A stretch of DNA of 64,000 nt from Microcebus murinus (Eukaryota > Chordata > Mammalia > Primates > Cheirogaleidae): positions 1,054,001 through 1,118,000 of the forward strand of contig NC_134126.1 of NCBI RefSeq assembly GCF_040939455.1. Reading direction: 5' to 3'. The translations under genes were made by a program, and so were the position numbers. The notes below the pieces were generated by a model that saw only the letters and a program-made list of their open reading frames with translations, was not told where the DNA came from and did no database searches. This document shows, piece by piece, positions 25,383 to 37,090 of the stretch (positions are counted from its first letter, which is position 1; the number at the start of each line of letters is the position of its first letter).

Positions 25383-27024
25383 GTGGACACAGCCAGATCC
25401 GCACTCCGCGCTGCCTGCCCGTCTGTCGTGGGCGAGAGGACACAGCCATATCCGCACTACGCCCTGCCTGACCGTCTGCCGTGGGTGAGCGGACACAGCC
25501 AGATCCACACTGCGCCCAGCCTGCCCGTCTGCCGTGGGCGAGCGGACACAGCCAGATCCGCACTGCGCACTGCCTGACCGTCTGCCGTGGGTGAGTGGAC
25601 ACAGCCAGATCCGCACTGCGCCCTGCCTGCCCGTCTCCCGTCAGTTAGTGGACACAGCCAGATCCGCACAGCGCCCTGCCTGCCCGTCTCCCGTGGGTGA
25701 GTGGACACAGCCAGATCCGCACTGCGCTCTGCCTGCCCGTCTACCGTGGGTGAGTGGACACAGCCAGATCCGCACTGCGACTTGCCTGCCCGTCTCCCGT
25801 CAGTGAGTGGACACAGCCAGATCCGCACTGCGCCCTGCCTGCCCGTCTCCCGTGGGCGAGTGGACACAGCCAGATCCGCACTGCGCCCTGCCTGCCCGTC
25901 TCCCGTGGGCGAGTGGACACAGCCAGATCCGCACTGCGCCCTGCCTGACCGCCTCCGTGGGTGAGTGGACACAGCCAGTTCCGCACTGCGCCCTGCCTAC
26001 CCGTCTTCCGTGGGCGAGTGGACACAGCCAGATCCGCACTGCGCCCTGCCTGCCCTTCTGCCGTGGGTGAGTGGACACAGCCAGATCCGCACCGCGCCCT
26101 GCCTGCCCTTCTCCCGTCAGTGAGTGGACACAGCCAGATCCACACTGCGCCCTGCCTGCCCATGTCCCGTGGGTGAGTGGACACAGCCAGATCCGCACTG
26201 CGCCCTGCCTGCCCGTCTCCCGTGGACGAGTGGACACAGCCAGATCCACACTGCGCCCTGCCTGACCGTCTCCCGTGGGTGAGTGGACACAGCCAGATCC
26301 GCACTGCGCCCTGCCTGCCCGTCTGCCGTGGGTGAGTCGACACACCCAGATCCGTACTGCGCCCTGCCTGACCGACTGCCGTGGGTGAGTGGACACAGCC
26401 AGATCCGCACTGCGCACTGCCTGACCGTCTGCCGTGGGTGAGTGGACACAGCCAGATCCGCACTGCGCCCTGCCTGACCGCCTGCCGTGGGTGAGTGGAC
26501 ACAGCCAGATCCGCACTGCGCCCTGCCTGCCCGTCACCCGTGGGCGAGTGGACACAGCCAGATCCGCACTGCGCCCTGCCTGACCGCCTGCCGTTGGTGA
26601 GTGGACACAGCCAGATCCGCACTGTGCCCTGCCTGCCCGTCTCCCGTGGGCGAGTGGACACAGCCAGATCCGCACTGCGCCCTGCTTGACCGTCTGCCGT
26701 GGGTGAGTGGACACAGCCAGATCCACACTGCGCCCTGCCTGCCTGTCTGCCGTGGGTGAGTGGACACAGCCAGATCCGCACTGCGCCCTGCCTGACCGTC
26801 TCCCGTGGGTGAGTGGACACAGCCATATCCGCACTGCGCCCTGCCTGCCCGTCTGCCGTGGGTGACTGGACACAGCCAGATCCGCACTGCGCCCTGCCTG
26901 ACCGTCTCCCGTGGATGAGTGGACACAGCCAGATCCGCACTGCGCCTTGCCTGCCAGTCTCACGTGGGTGAGTGGACACAGCCAGATCCGCACTGCGCCC
27001 TGCCTGACCGCCTGCCGTGGATGA
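25383..27024. repeat. 1,642-bp nested tandem unit B2
   Basis: Counterpart of A2, with its deletion near 25,955. It opens with the private CACTCCGCGCTG (C at 25,406), which the three other units lack. After its end the sequence continues as in copy A (CGTAACCCGTGGG, then the GGGGGCTAGTGTAC junction near 27,122). Confidence 0.9.
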
Positions 27025-29516
27025 GTGGACACAGCCAGATCCGCACTGTGCCCTGCCTGCCCGTAACCCGTGGGCGAGTGGACACAGCCAGATCCGCACT
27101 GCGCCATGCCTGCCCGTCTCCCGGGGGCTAGTGTACACACCCAGATCCGCACTGCGCACTGCCAGACCGTCTGCCGTGGGTGAGTCGACACAGCCAGATC
27201 CGTACTGCGCCCTGCCTGACCGCCTGCCGTCGGTGAGTGGACACAGCCAGATACGCACTGCGCCCTGCCTGCCCTTCTACCGTGGGTGAGTGGACACAGC
27301 CAGATCCACACTGCGCCCTGACTGCCCGTCTGCCGTTTGTGAGTGGACACAGCCAGATCCGCACTGCACCCTGCCTGACCCTCTCCCGTGGGTGAGTGGA
27401 CACAGCCAGATCCGCACTGCGCCCTGCCTGCCCGTCTCCCGTGGGTGAGTGGACACAGCCAGATCCGCACTGCGCCCTGCCTGCCCGTCTCTCGTGGGTG
27501 AGTGGACACAGCCAGATCCGCACTGCACGCTGCCTGCCCGTCTCCCGTGGGCGAGTGGACACAGCCAGATCCGCACTGCGCGCTGACTGCCCGTCTGTCT
27601 TGGGCGAGTGGACACAGCCATATCCGCCCTGCGCCCTGCCTGCCCGACTCCCGTGGGTGATTGGACACCGCCAGATCCGCACTGCGCCCTGCCTGCCCGT
27701 CTCCCGTGGGTGATTGGACACAGCCAGATCCACACTGCGCCCTGCCTGCCCGTCTGCCGTGGGTGAGTGGACACAGCCAGATCCGCACTGCGCCCTGCCT
27801 GACCGTCTCCCGTGGGTGAGTGGACACAGCCAGATCCGCACTGCGCCTTGCCTGACCGTCTCACATGGGTGAGTGGAGACAGCCAGATCCGCACTGCGCC
27901 CTACCTGCCCGTCTCCCGTGGGTGAGTGGACACAGCCAGATCCGCACTGCACCCTGCCTGACCGTCCTTCGTGGGTGAGTGGACACCGCCAGATCCGCAC
28001 TGCGCCCTGCCTGACCGTCTGCCGTGGGTGAGTGGACACAGCCAGATCCACACTGGGCCCTGCCTGCCCGTCTGCCGTGGGCAAGTGGACACAGCCAGAT
28101 CCGCACTGCGCCCTGCCTGACCGTCTGCAGTGGGTGAGTGGACACAGCCAGATCCGCACTGCGCCATGCCTGCCCGTCTCCCGGGGGCGAGTGGTCACAG
28201 CCAGATCCGCACTACGCCCTGCCTGCCCTTCTGCCGTGGGTGAGTGGACACAGCCAGATCTCCACTGCGCCCTGCCTGACCGTCTGCCGTCGGTAAGTGG
28301 ACACAGCCAGATCCACACTGCGCCCTGCCTGCCCGTCTGCCGTGGGCGAGTGGACACAGCCAGATCCGCACTGCGCCCTGCCTGACCGTCTGCCATGGGT
28401 GAGTTAACACAGCCAGATCCGCACTGCGCCCTGCCTGCCCGTCTGCCGTGGGCGAGTGGACACAGCCAGATCCGCACTGCGCCCTGCCTGCCCGTCTCAA
28501 GTGGGCGAGTGGACACAGCCAGATCCGCACTGCGCCCTGCCTGCCCGTCTGCCGTTGGCGCGTGGACACAGCCAGATCCGCACTGCGCCCTGCCTGACCA
28601 TCTGCCGTGGGTGAGTGGACACAGCCAGATCCGCACTGCGCCCTGCCTGACCGCCTGCCGTGGGTGAGTGGACACAGCCAGATCCGCACTGCGCCATGCC
28701 TGCCCGTCACCCGTGGGAGAGTGGACACAGCCAGATCCGCACTGCGCACTGCCTGACCGCCTGCCGTGGGAGAGTGGACACAGCCAGATCCGCACTGCGC
28801 CCTGCCTGCCCGTCTCCCGTGGGCGAGTGAACACAGCCAGATCCGCACTGCGCCCTGCTTGACCGTCTACCGTGGGTGAGTGGACACAGCCAGATCCACA
28901 CTGTGCCCTGCCTGCCCGTCTGCCGTGGGCGAGTGGACACAGCCAGATCCGCACTGCGCCCTGCCTGACCGTCTCACGTGGGTGAGTGGACACAGCCAGA
29001 TCCACACTGCGCCCTGCCTGCCCGTCTGCCGTGGGCGAGTGGACACAGCCAGATCCGCACTGCGCACTGCCTGACCGTCTGCCGTGGGCGAGTGGACACA
29101 GCCAGATCCGCACTGCGCACTGCCTGACAGTCTGCCGTTGGTGAGTCGACACAGCCAGATCCGTACTGCGCCCTGCCTGACCGCCTGCCGTCGGTGAGTG
29201 GACACAGCCAGATCCGCACTGCGCCCTGCCTGCCCGTCTACCGTGGATGAGTGGACACAGCCAGATCCACACTGCGCCCTGACTGCCCGTCTGCCGTGGG
29301 TGAGTGGACACAGCCAGATCCGCACTGCGCCCTGCCTGACCCTCTCCCGTGGGTGAGTGGACACAGCCAGATCCGCACTGCGCCCTGCTTGCCCGTCTCC
29401 CGTTGGAGAGTGGACACAGCCTGATCCGCACTGCGCCCTGCCTGCCCGTCTCCCGTGGGTGAGTGGACACTGCCAGATCCGCACTGCACGCTGCCTGCCC
29501 GTCTCCCGTGGGAGAG

Positions 29517-31075
29517 TGGACACAGCCAGATCCGCACTGCGCCCTGCCTGCCCGTCTCCCGTCAGTTAGTGGACACAGCCAGATCCGCACAGCGCCCTGC
29601 CTGCCCGTCTCCCGTGGGTGAGTGGACACAGCCAGATCCGCACTGCGCCCTGCCTGCCCGTCTGCCGTGGGTGAGTGGACACAGCCAGATCCGCACTGCG
29701 ACTTGCCTGCCCGTCTCCCGTCAGTGAGTGGACACAGCCAGATCCGCACTGCGCCCTGCCTGCCCGTCTCCCGTGGGCGAGTGGACACAGCCAGATCCGC
29801 ACTGCGCCCTGCCTGCCCGTCTCCAGTGGGCGAGTGGACACAGGCAGATCCACACTGCGCCCTGCCTGCCCGTCTGCCGTGGGCGAGTGGACACAGCCAG
29901 ATCCGCACTGCGCCCTGCCTGACCGTCTGCCATGGGCGAGTGGACACACCAGATCCACACTGCGCCGTGCCTGTCCGTCTGCCGTGGGCGAGTGGACACA
30001 GCCAGATCCGCACTGCGCCCTGCCTTGCCCGCCAGCCGTGGGTGAGTGGACACAGCCAGATCCGCACTGCGCCCTGCCTGCCCGTCTCCCGTGGGCGAGT
30101 GGACACAGCCAGATCCGCACTGCGCCCTGCCTGACCGCCTCCGTGGGTGAGTGGACACAGCCAGTTCCGCACTGCGCCCTGCCTACCCGTCTCCCGTGGG
30201 CGAGTGGACACAGCCAGATCCGCACTGCGCCCTGCCTGCCCTTCTGCCGTGGGTGAGTGGACACAGCCAGATCCGCACCGCGCCCTGCCTGCCCTTCTCC
30301 CGTCAGTGAGTGGACACAGCCAGATCCACACTGCGCCCTGCCTGCCCATGTCCCGTGGGTGAGTGGACACAGCCAGATCCGCACTGCGCCCTGCCTGCCC
30401 GTCTCCCGTGGACGAGTGGACACAGCCAGATCCACACTGCGCCCTGCCTGACCGTCTCCCGTGGGTGAGTGGACACAGCCAGATCCGCACTGCGCCCTGC
30501 CTGCCCGTCTGCCGTGGGTGAGTCGACACACCCAGATCCGTACTGCGCCCTGCCTGACCGACTGCCGTGGGTGAGTGGACACAGCCAGATCCGCACTGCG
30601 CACTGCCTGACCGTCTGCCGTGGGTGAGTGGACACAGCCAGATCCGCACTGCGCCCTGCCTGACCGCCTGCCGTGGGTGAGTGGACACAGCCAGATCCGC
30701 ACTGCGCCCTGCCTGCCCGTCACCCGTGGGCGAGTGGACACAGCCAGATCCGCACTGCGCCCTGCCTGACCGCCTGCCGTTGGTGAGTGGACACAGCCAG
30801 ATCCGCACTGTGCCCTGCCTGCCCGTCTCCCGTGGGCGAGTGGACACAGCCAGATCCGCACTGCGCCCTGCTTGACCGTCTGCCGTGGGTGAGTGGACAC
30901 AGCCAGATCCACACTGCGCCCTGCCTGCCTGTCTGCCGTGGGTGAGTGGACACAGCCAGATCCGCACTGCGCCCTGCCTGACAGTCTCCCGTGGGTGAGT
31001 GGACACAGCCATATCCGCACTGCGCCCTGCCTGCCCGTCTGCCGTGGGTGACTGGACACAGCCAGATCCGCACTG
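29517..31075. repeat. 1,559-bp block, copy 1 (offset 4,609)
   Basis: Matches 34,126-35,684. It contains the GTCAGTTAGTGG monomer, the indel-barcode module and the CCCATGTCCCG monomer. One difference seen is GACCGACTGCC near 30,553 against GACCGCCTGCC in the other copy. At 31,076 it carries on normally while the other copy jumps to a CTGGGCCCTG monomer. Confidence 0.8.
29940..30150. repeat. Indel-barcode module, copy 2
   Basis: Monomers of 52, 54, 53 and 52 bp starting at 29,940, 29,992, 30,046 and 30,099. The first reads GTGGACACACCAG with one base lost, the second CTGCCTTGCCCGCC with one gained, and the last CCGCCTCCG with one lost. The next unit carries the CCAGTTCCGC marker. Confidence 0.9.
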
Positions 31076-32639
31076 CGCCCTGCCTGACCGTCTCCCGTGG
31101 ATGAGTGGACACAGCCAGATCCGCACTGCGCCTTGCCTGCCAGTCTCACGTGGGTGAGTGGACACAGCCAGATCCGCACTGCGCCCTGCCTGACCGCCTG
31201 CCGTGGGTGAGTGGACACAGCCAGATCCGCACTGTGCCCTGCCTGCCCGTAACCCGTGGGCGAGTGGACACAGCCAGATCCGCACTGCGCCATGCCTGCC
31301 CGTCTCCCGGGGGCGAGTGTACACACCCAGATCCGCACTGCGCACTGCCAGACCGTCTGCCGTGGGTGAGTCGACACAGCCAGATCCGTACTGCGCCCTG
31401 CCTGACCGCCTGCCGTCGGTGAGTGGACACAGCCAGATACGCACTGCGCCCTGCCTGCCCTTCTACCGTGGGTGAGTGGACACAGCCAGATCCACACTGC
31501 GCCCTGACTGCCCGTCTGCCGTTTGTGAGTGGACACAGCCAGATCCGCACTGCACCCTGCCTGACCCTCTCCCGTGGGTGAGTGGACACAGCCAGATCCG
31601 CACTGCGCCCTGCCTGCCCGTCTCCCGTGGGTGAGTGGACACAGCCAGATCCGCACTGCGCCCTGCCTGCCCGTCTCTCGTGGGTGAGTGGACACAGCCA
31701 GATCCGCACTGCACGCTGCCTGCCCGTCTCCCGTGGGCGAGTGGACACAGCCAGATCGGCACTGCGCGCTGACTGCCCGTCTGTCTTGGGCGAGTGGACA
31801 CAGCCATATCCGCCCTGCGCCCTGCCTGCCCGACTCCCGTGGGTGATTGGACACCGCGAGATCCGCACTGCGCCCTGCCTGCCCGTCTCCCGTGGGTGAT
31901 TGGACACAGCCAGATCCACACTGCGCCCTGCCTGCCCGTCTGCCGTGGGTGAGTGGACACAGCCAGATCCGCACTGCGCCCTGCCTGACCGTCTCCCGTG
32001 GGTGAGTGGACACAGCCAGATCCGCACTGCGCCTTGCCTGACCGTCTCACATGGGTAGTGGAGACAGCCAGATCCGCACTGCGCCCTACCTGCCCGTCTC
32101 CCGTGGGTGAGTGGACACAGCCAGATCCGCACTGCACCCTGCCTGACCGTCCTTCGTGGGTGAGTGGACACCGCCAGATCCGCACTGCGCCCTGCCTGAC
32201 CGTCTGCCGTGGGTGAGTGGACACAGCCAGATCCACACTGGGCCCTGCCTGCCCGTCTGCCGTGGGCAAGTGGACACAGCCAGATCCGCACTGCGCCCTG
32301 CCTGACCGTCTGCAGTGGGTGAGTGGACACAGCCAGATCCGCACTGCGCCATGCCTGCCCGTCTCCCGGGGGCGAGTGGACACAGCCAGATCCGCACTAC
32401 GCCCTGCCTGCCCTTCTGCCGTGGGTGAGTGGACACAGCCAGATCTGCACTGCGCCCTGCCTGACCGTCTGCCGTCGGTAAGTGGACACAGCCAGATCCA
32501 CACTGCGCCCTGCCTGCCCGTCTGCCGTGGGCGAGTGGACACATCCAGATCCGCACTGCGCCCTGCCTGACCGTCTGCCATGGGTGAGTTAACACAGCCA
32601 GATCCGCACTGCGCCCTGCCTGCCCGTCTGCCGTGGGCG

Positions 32640-35118
32640 AGTGGACACAGCCAGATCCGCACTGCGCCCTGCCTGCCCGTCTCAAGTGGGCGAGTGGACA
32701 CAGCCAGATCCGCACTGCGCCCTGCCTGCTCGTCTGCCGTTGGCGCGTGGACACAGCCAGATCCGCACTGCGCCCTGCCTGACCATCTGCCGTGGGTGAG
32801 TGGACACAGCCAGATCCGCACTGCGCCCTGCCTGACCGCCTGCCGTGGGTGAGTGGACACAGCCAGATCCGCACTGCGCCATGCCTGCCCGTCACCCGTG
32901 GGAGAGTGGACACAGCCAGATCCGCACTGCGCCCTGCCTGACCGCCTGCCGTGGGAGAGTGGACACAGCCAGATCCGCACTGCGCCCTGCCTGCCCGTCT
33001 CCCGTGGGCGAGTGAACACAGCCAGATCCGCACTGCGCCCTGCTTGACCGTCTACCGTGGGTGAGTGGACACAGCCAGATCCACACTGTGCCCTGCCTGC
33101 CCGTCTGCCGTGGGCGAGTGGACACAGCCAGATCCGCACTGCGCCCTGCCTGACCGTCTCACGTGGGTGAGTGGACACAGCGAGATCCGCACTGCGCCCT
33201 GCCTGCCCGTCTGCCATGGGTGACTGGACACAGCCAGATCCGCACTGCGCCCTGCCTGACCGTATCCCGTGGGTGAGTGGACACAGCCAGATCCGCACTG
33301 CGCCTTGCCTGCCCGTCTCACGTGGGTGAGTGGACACAGCCAGATCCGCACTGCGCCCTACCTGCCCGTCTCCCGTGGGTGAGTGGACACATCCAGATCC
33401 ACACTGCGCCCTGCCTGCCCGTCTGCCGTGGGCGAGTGGACACAGCCAGATCCGCACTGCGCACTGCCTGACCGTCTGCCGTGGGCGAGTGGACACAGCC
33501 AGATCCGCACTGCGCACTGCCTGACCGTCTGCCGTGGGTGAGTCGACACAGCCAGATCCGTACTGCGCCCTGCCTGACCGCCTGCCGTCGGTGAGTGGAC
33601 ACAGCCAGATCCGCACTGCGCCCTGCCTGCTCGTCTACCGTGGATGAGTGGACACAGCCAGATCCACACTGCGCCCTGACTGCCCGTCTGCCGTGGGTGA
33701 GTGGACACAGCCAGATCCGCACTGCGCCCTGCCTGACCCTCTCCCGTGGGTGAGTGGTCACAGCCGGATCCGCACTGCGCCCTGCTTGCCCGTCTCCCGT
33801 TGGTGAGTGGACACAGCCTGATCCGCACTGCGCCCTGCCTGCCCGTCTCCCGTGGGTGAGTGGAGACTGCCAGATCCGCACTGCACGCTGCCTGCCCGTC
33901 TCCCGTGGGAGAGTGGACACAGCCAGATCCGCACTGCGCGCTGCCTGCCCGTCTGTCGTGGGCGAGAGGACACAGCCATATCCGCACTACGCCCTGCCTG
34001 ACCGTCTGCCGTGGGTGAGCGGACACAGCCAGATCCACACTGCGCCCAGCCTGCCCGTCTGCCGTGGGCGAGCGGACACAGCCAGATCCGCACTGCGCAC
34101 TGCCTGACCGTCTGCCGTGGGTGAGTGGACACAGCCAGATCCGCACTGCGCCCTGCCTGCCCGTCTCCCGTCAGTTAGTGGACACAGCCAGATCCGCACA
34201 GCGCCCTGCCTGCCCGTCTCCCGTGGGTGAGTGGACACAGCCAGATCCGCACTGCGCCCTGCCTGCCCGTCTGCCGTGGGTGAGTGGACACAGCCAGATC
34301 CGCACTGCGACTTGCCTGCCCGTCTCCCGTCAGTGAGTGGACACAGCCAGATCCGCACTGCGCCCTGCCTGCCCGTCTCCCGTGGGCGAGTGGACACAGC
34401 CAGATCCGCACTGCGCCCTGCCTGCCCGTCTCCAGTGGGCGAGTGGACACAGGCAGATCCACACTGCGCCCTGCCTGCCCGTCTGCCGTGGGCGAGTGGA
34501 CACAGCCAGATCCGCACTGCGCCCTGCCTGACCGTCTGCCATGGGCGAGTGGACACACCAGATCCACACTGCGCCGTGCCTGTCCGTCTGCCGTGGGCGA
34601 GTGGACACAGCCAGATCCGCACTGCGCCCTGCCTTGCCCGCCAGCCGTGGGTGAGTGGACACAGCCAGATCCGCACTGCGCCCTGCCTGCCCGTCTCCCG
34701 TGGGCGAGTGGACACAGCCAGATCCGCACTGCGCCCTGCCTGACCGCCTCCGTGGGTGAGTGGACACAGCCAGTTCCGCACTGCGCCCTGCCTACCCGTC
34801 TCCCGTGGGCGAGTGGACACAGCCAGATCCGCACTGCGCCCTGCCTGCCCTTCTGCCGTGGGTGAGTGGACACAGCCAGATCCGCACCGCGCCCTGCCTG
34901 CCCTTCTCCCGTCAGTGAGTGGACACAGCCAGATCCACACTGCGCCCTGCCTGCCCATGTCCCGTGGGTGAGTGGACACAGCCAGATCCGCACTGCGCCC
35001 TGCCTGCCCGTCTCCCGTGGACGAGTGGACACAGCCAGATCCACACTGCGCCCTGCCTGACCGTCTCCCGTGGGTGAGTGGACACAGCCAGATCCGCACT
35101 GCGCCCTGCCTGCCCGTC
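32640..35118. repeat. About 2.48-kb block, copy 1 (offset 4,451)
   Basis: Matches 37,091-39,569 with a constant offset of 4,451 bp, equal to 84 x 53 minus 1. The missing base comes from the net -1 of the indel-barcode module inside it. Markers are GTGAACAC at 33,012, CGTATCCCGTGGG near 33,263, CACGTG near 33,319 and GTCGAC near 33,543. Edges are approximate because the flanking units are similar. Confidence 0.75.
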
Positions 35119-35684
35119 TGCCGTGGGTGAGTCGACACACCCAGATCCGTACTGCGCCCTGCCTGACCGCCTGCCGTGGGTGAGTGGACACAGCCAGATC
35201 CGCACTGCGCACTGCCTGACCGTCTGCCGTGGGTGAGTGGACACAGCCAGATCCGCACTGCGCCCTGCCTGACCGCCTGCCGTGGGTGAGTGGACACAGC
35301 CAGATCCGCACTGCGCCCTGCCTGCCCGTCACCCGTGGGCGAGTGGACACAGCCAGATCCGCACTGCGCCCTGCCTGACCGCCTGCCGTTGGTGAGTGGA
35401 CACAGCCAGATCCGCACTGTGCCCTGCCTGCCCGTCTCCCGTGGGCGAGTGGACACAGCCAGATCCGCACTGCGCCCTGCTTGACCGTCTGCCGTGGGTG
35501 AGTGGACACAGCCAGATCCACACTGCGCCCTGCCTGCCTGTCTGCCGTGGGTGAGTGGACACAGCCAGATCCGCACTGCGCCCTGCCTGACCGTCTCCCG
35601 TGGGTGAGTGGACACAGCCATATCCGCACTGCGCCCTGCCTGCCCGTCTGCCGTGGGTGACTGGACACAGCCAGATCCGCACTG
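34126..35684. repeat. 1,559-bp block, copy 2 (offset 4,609)
   Basis: Copy of 29,517-31,075. It stops at 35,685, where about two monomers' worth of sequence is replaced; matching to the 31.3 kb region resumes near 35,791 with offset 4,503, which is two units (106 bp) less. This is the mark of an in-register exchange or deletion. Confidence 0.8.
34549..34759. repeat. Indel-barcode module, copy 3
   Basis: Same -1, +1, 0, -1 pattern as 29,940-30,150 at an offset of 4,609 bp, including the CTGCCTTGCCC form of the insertion. Confidence 0.9.
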
Positions 35685-37090
35685 GGCCCTGCCTGCCCGT
35701 CTGCCGTGGGCGAGTGGACACAGCCAGATCCGCACTGCGCCCTGCCTGACCGTCTGCAGTGGGTGAGTGGACACAGCCAGATCCGCACTGCGCCATGCCT
35801 GCCCGTCTCCCGGGGGCGAGTGTACACACCCAGATCCGCACTGCGCACTGCCAGACCGTCTGCCGTGGGTGAGTCGACACAGCCAGATCCGTACTGCACC
35901 CTGCCTGACCGCCTGCCGTCGGTGAGTGGACACAGCCAGATACGCACTGCGCCCTGCCTGCCCTTCTACCGTGGGTGAGTGGACACAGCCAGATCCACAC
36001 TGCGCCCTGACTGCCCGTCTGCCGTTTGTGAGTGGACACAGCCAGATCCGCACTGCACCCTGCCTGACCCTCTCCCGTGGGTGAGTGGACACAGCCAGAT
36101 CCGCACTGCGCCCTGCCTGCCCGTCTCCCGTGGGTGAGTGGACACAGCCAGATCCGCACTGCGCCCTGCCTGCCCGTCTCTCGTGGGTGAGTGGACACAG
36201 CCAGATCCGCACTGCACGCTGCCTGCCCGTCTCCCGTGGGCGAGTGGACACAGCCAGATCCGCACTGCGCGCTGACTGCCCGTCTGTCTTGGGCGAGTGG
36301 ACACAGCCATATCCGCCCTGCGCCCTGCCTGCCCGTCTCCCGTGGGTGATTGGACACAGCCAGATCCACACTGCGCCCTGCCTGCCCGTCTGCCGTGGGT
36401 GAGTGGACACAGCCAGATCCGCACTGCGCCCTGCCTGACCGTCTCCCGTGGGTGAGTGGACACAGCCAGATCCGCACTGCGCCTTGCCTGACCGTCTCAC
36501 ATGGGTGAGTGGACACAGCCAGATCCGCACTGCGCCCTGCCTGACCGTCTGCCGTGGGTGAGTGGACACAGCCAGATCCACACTGGGCCCTGCCTGCCCG
36601 TCTGCCGTGGGCGAGTGGACACAGCCAGATCCGCACTGCGCCCTGCCTAACCGTCTGCAGTGGGTGAGTGGACACAGCCAGATCCGCACTGCGCCATGCC
36701 TGCCCGTCTCCCGGGGGCGAGTGGACACAGCCAGATCCGCACTACGCCCTGCCTGCCCTTCTGCCGTGGGTGAGTGGACACAGCCAGATCTGCACTGCGC
36801 CCTGCCTGACCGTCTGCCGTCGGTGAGTGGACACAGCCAGATCCACACTGCGCCCTGCCTGCCCGTCTGCCGTGGGCGAGTGGACACAGCCAGATCCGCA
36901 CTGCGCCCTGCCTGACCGTCTGCCGTGGGTGAGTGGACACAGCCAGATTCGCACTGCGCCCTGCCTGCCCGTCTCCCGTGGGTGAGTGGACACAGCCAGA
37001 TCCGCACTGCGCCCTGCCTGCCCGTCTCCCGTCAGTGAGTGGACACAGCCAGATCCGCACTGCGCCCTGCCTGCCCGTCTCCCGTGGGCG

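Larger units (their letters stand above)
21860..29595. repeat. 7,736-bp higher-order unit, copy B
   Basis: Tandem copy of 14,124-21,859 with offset 7,736 throughout, including both nested 1,642-bp units and all marker monomers. Identity runs on past the end to 29,651, where this side has CTGCC and the copy A junction has CTACC. Noticed differences from copy A are A at 23,715 and C at 25,406. An assembly duplication is possible in principle, but real substitutions between the copies argue for two genomic copies. Confidence 0.9.
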
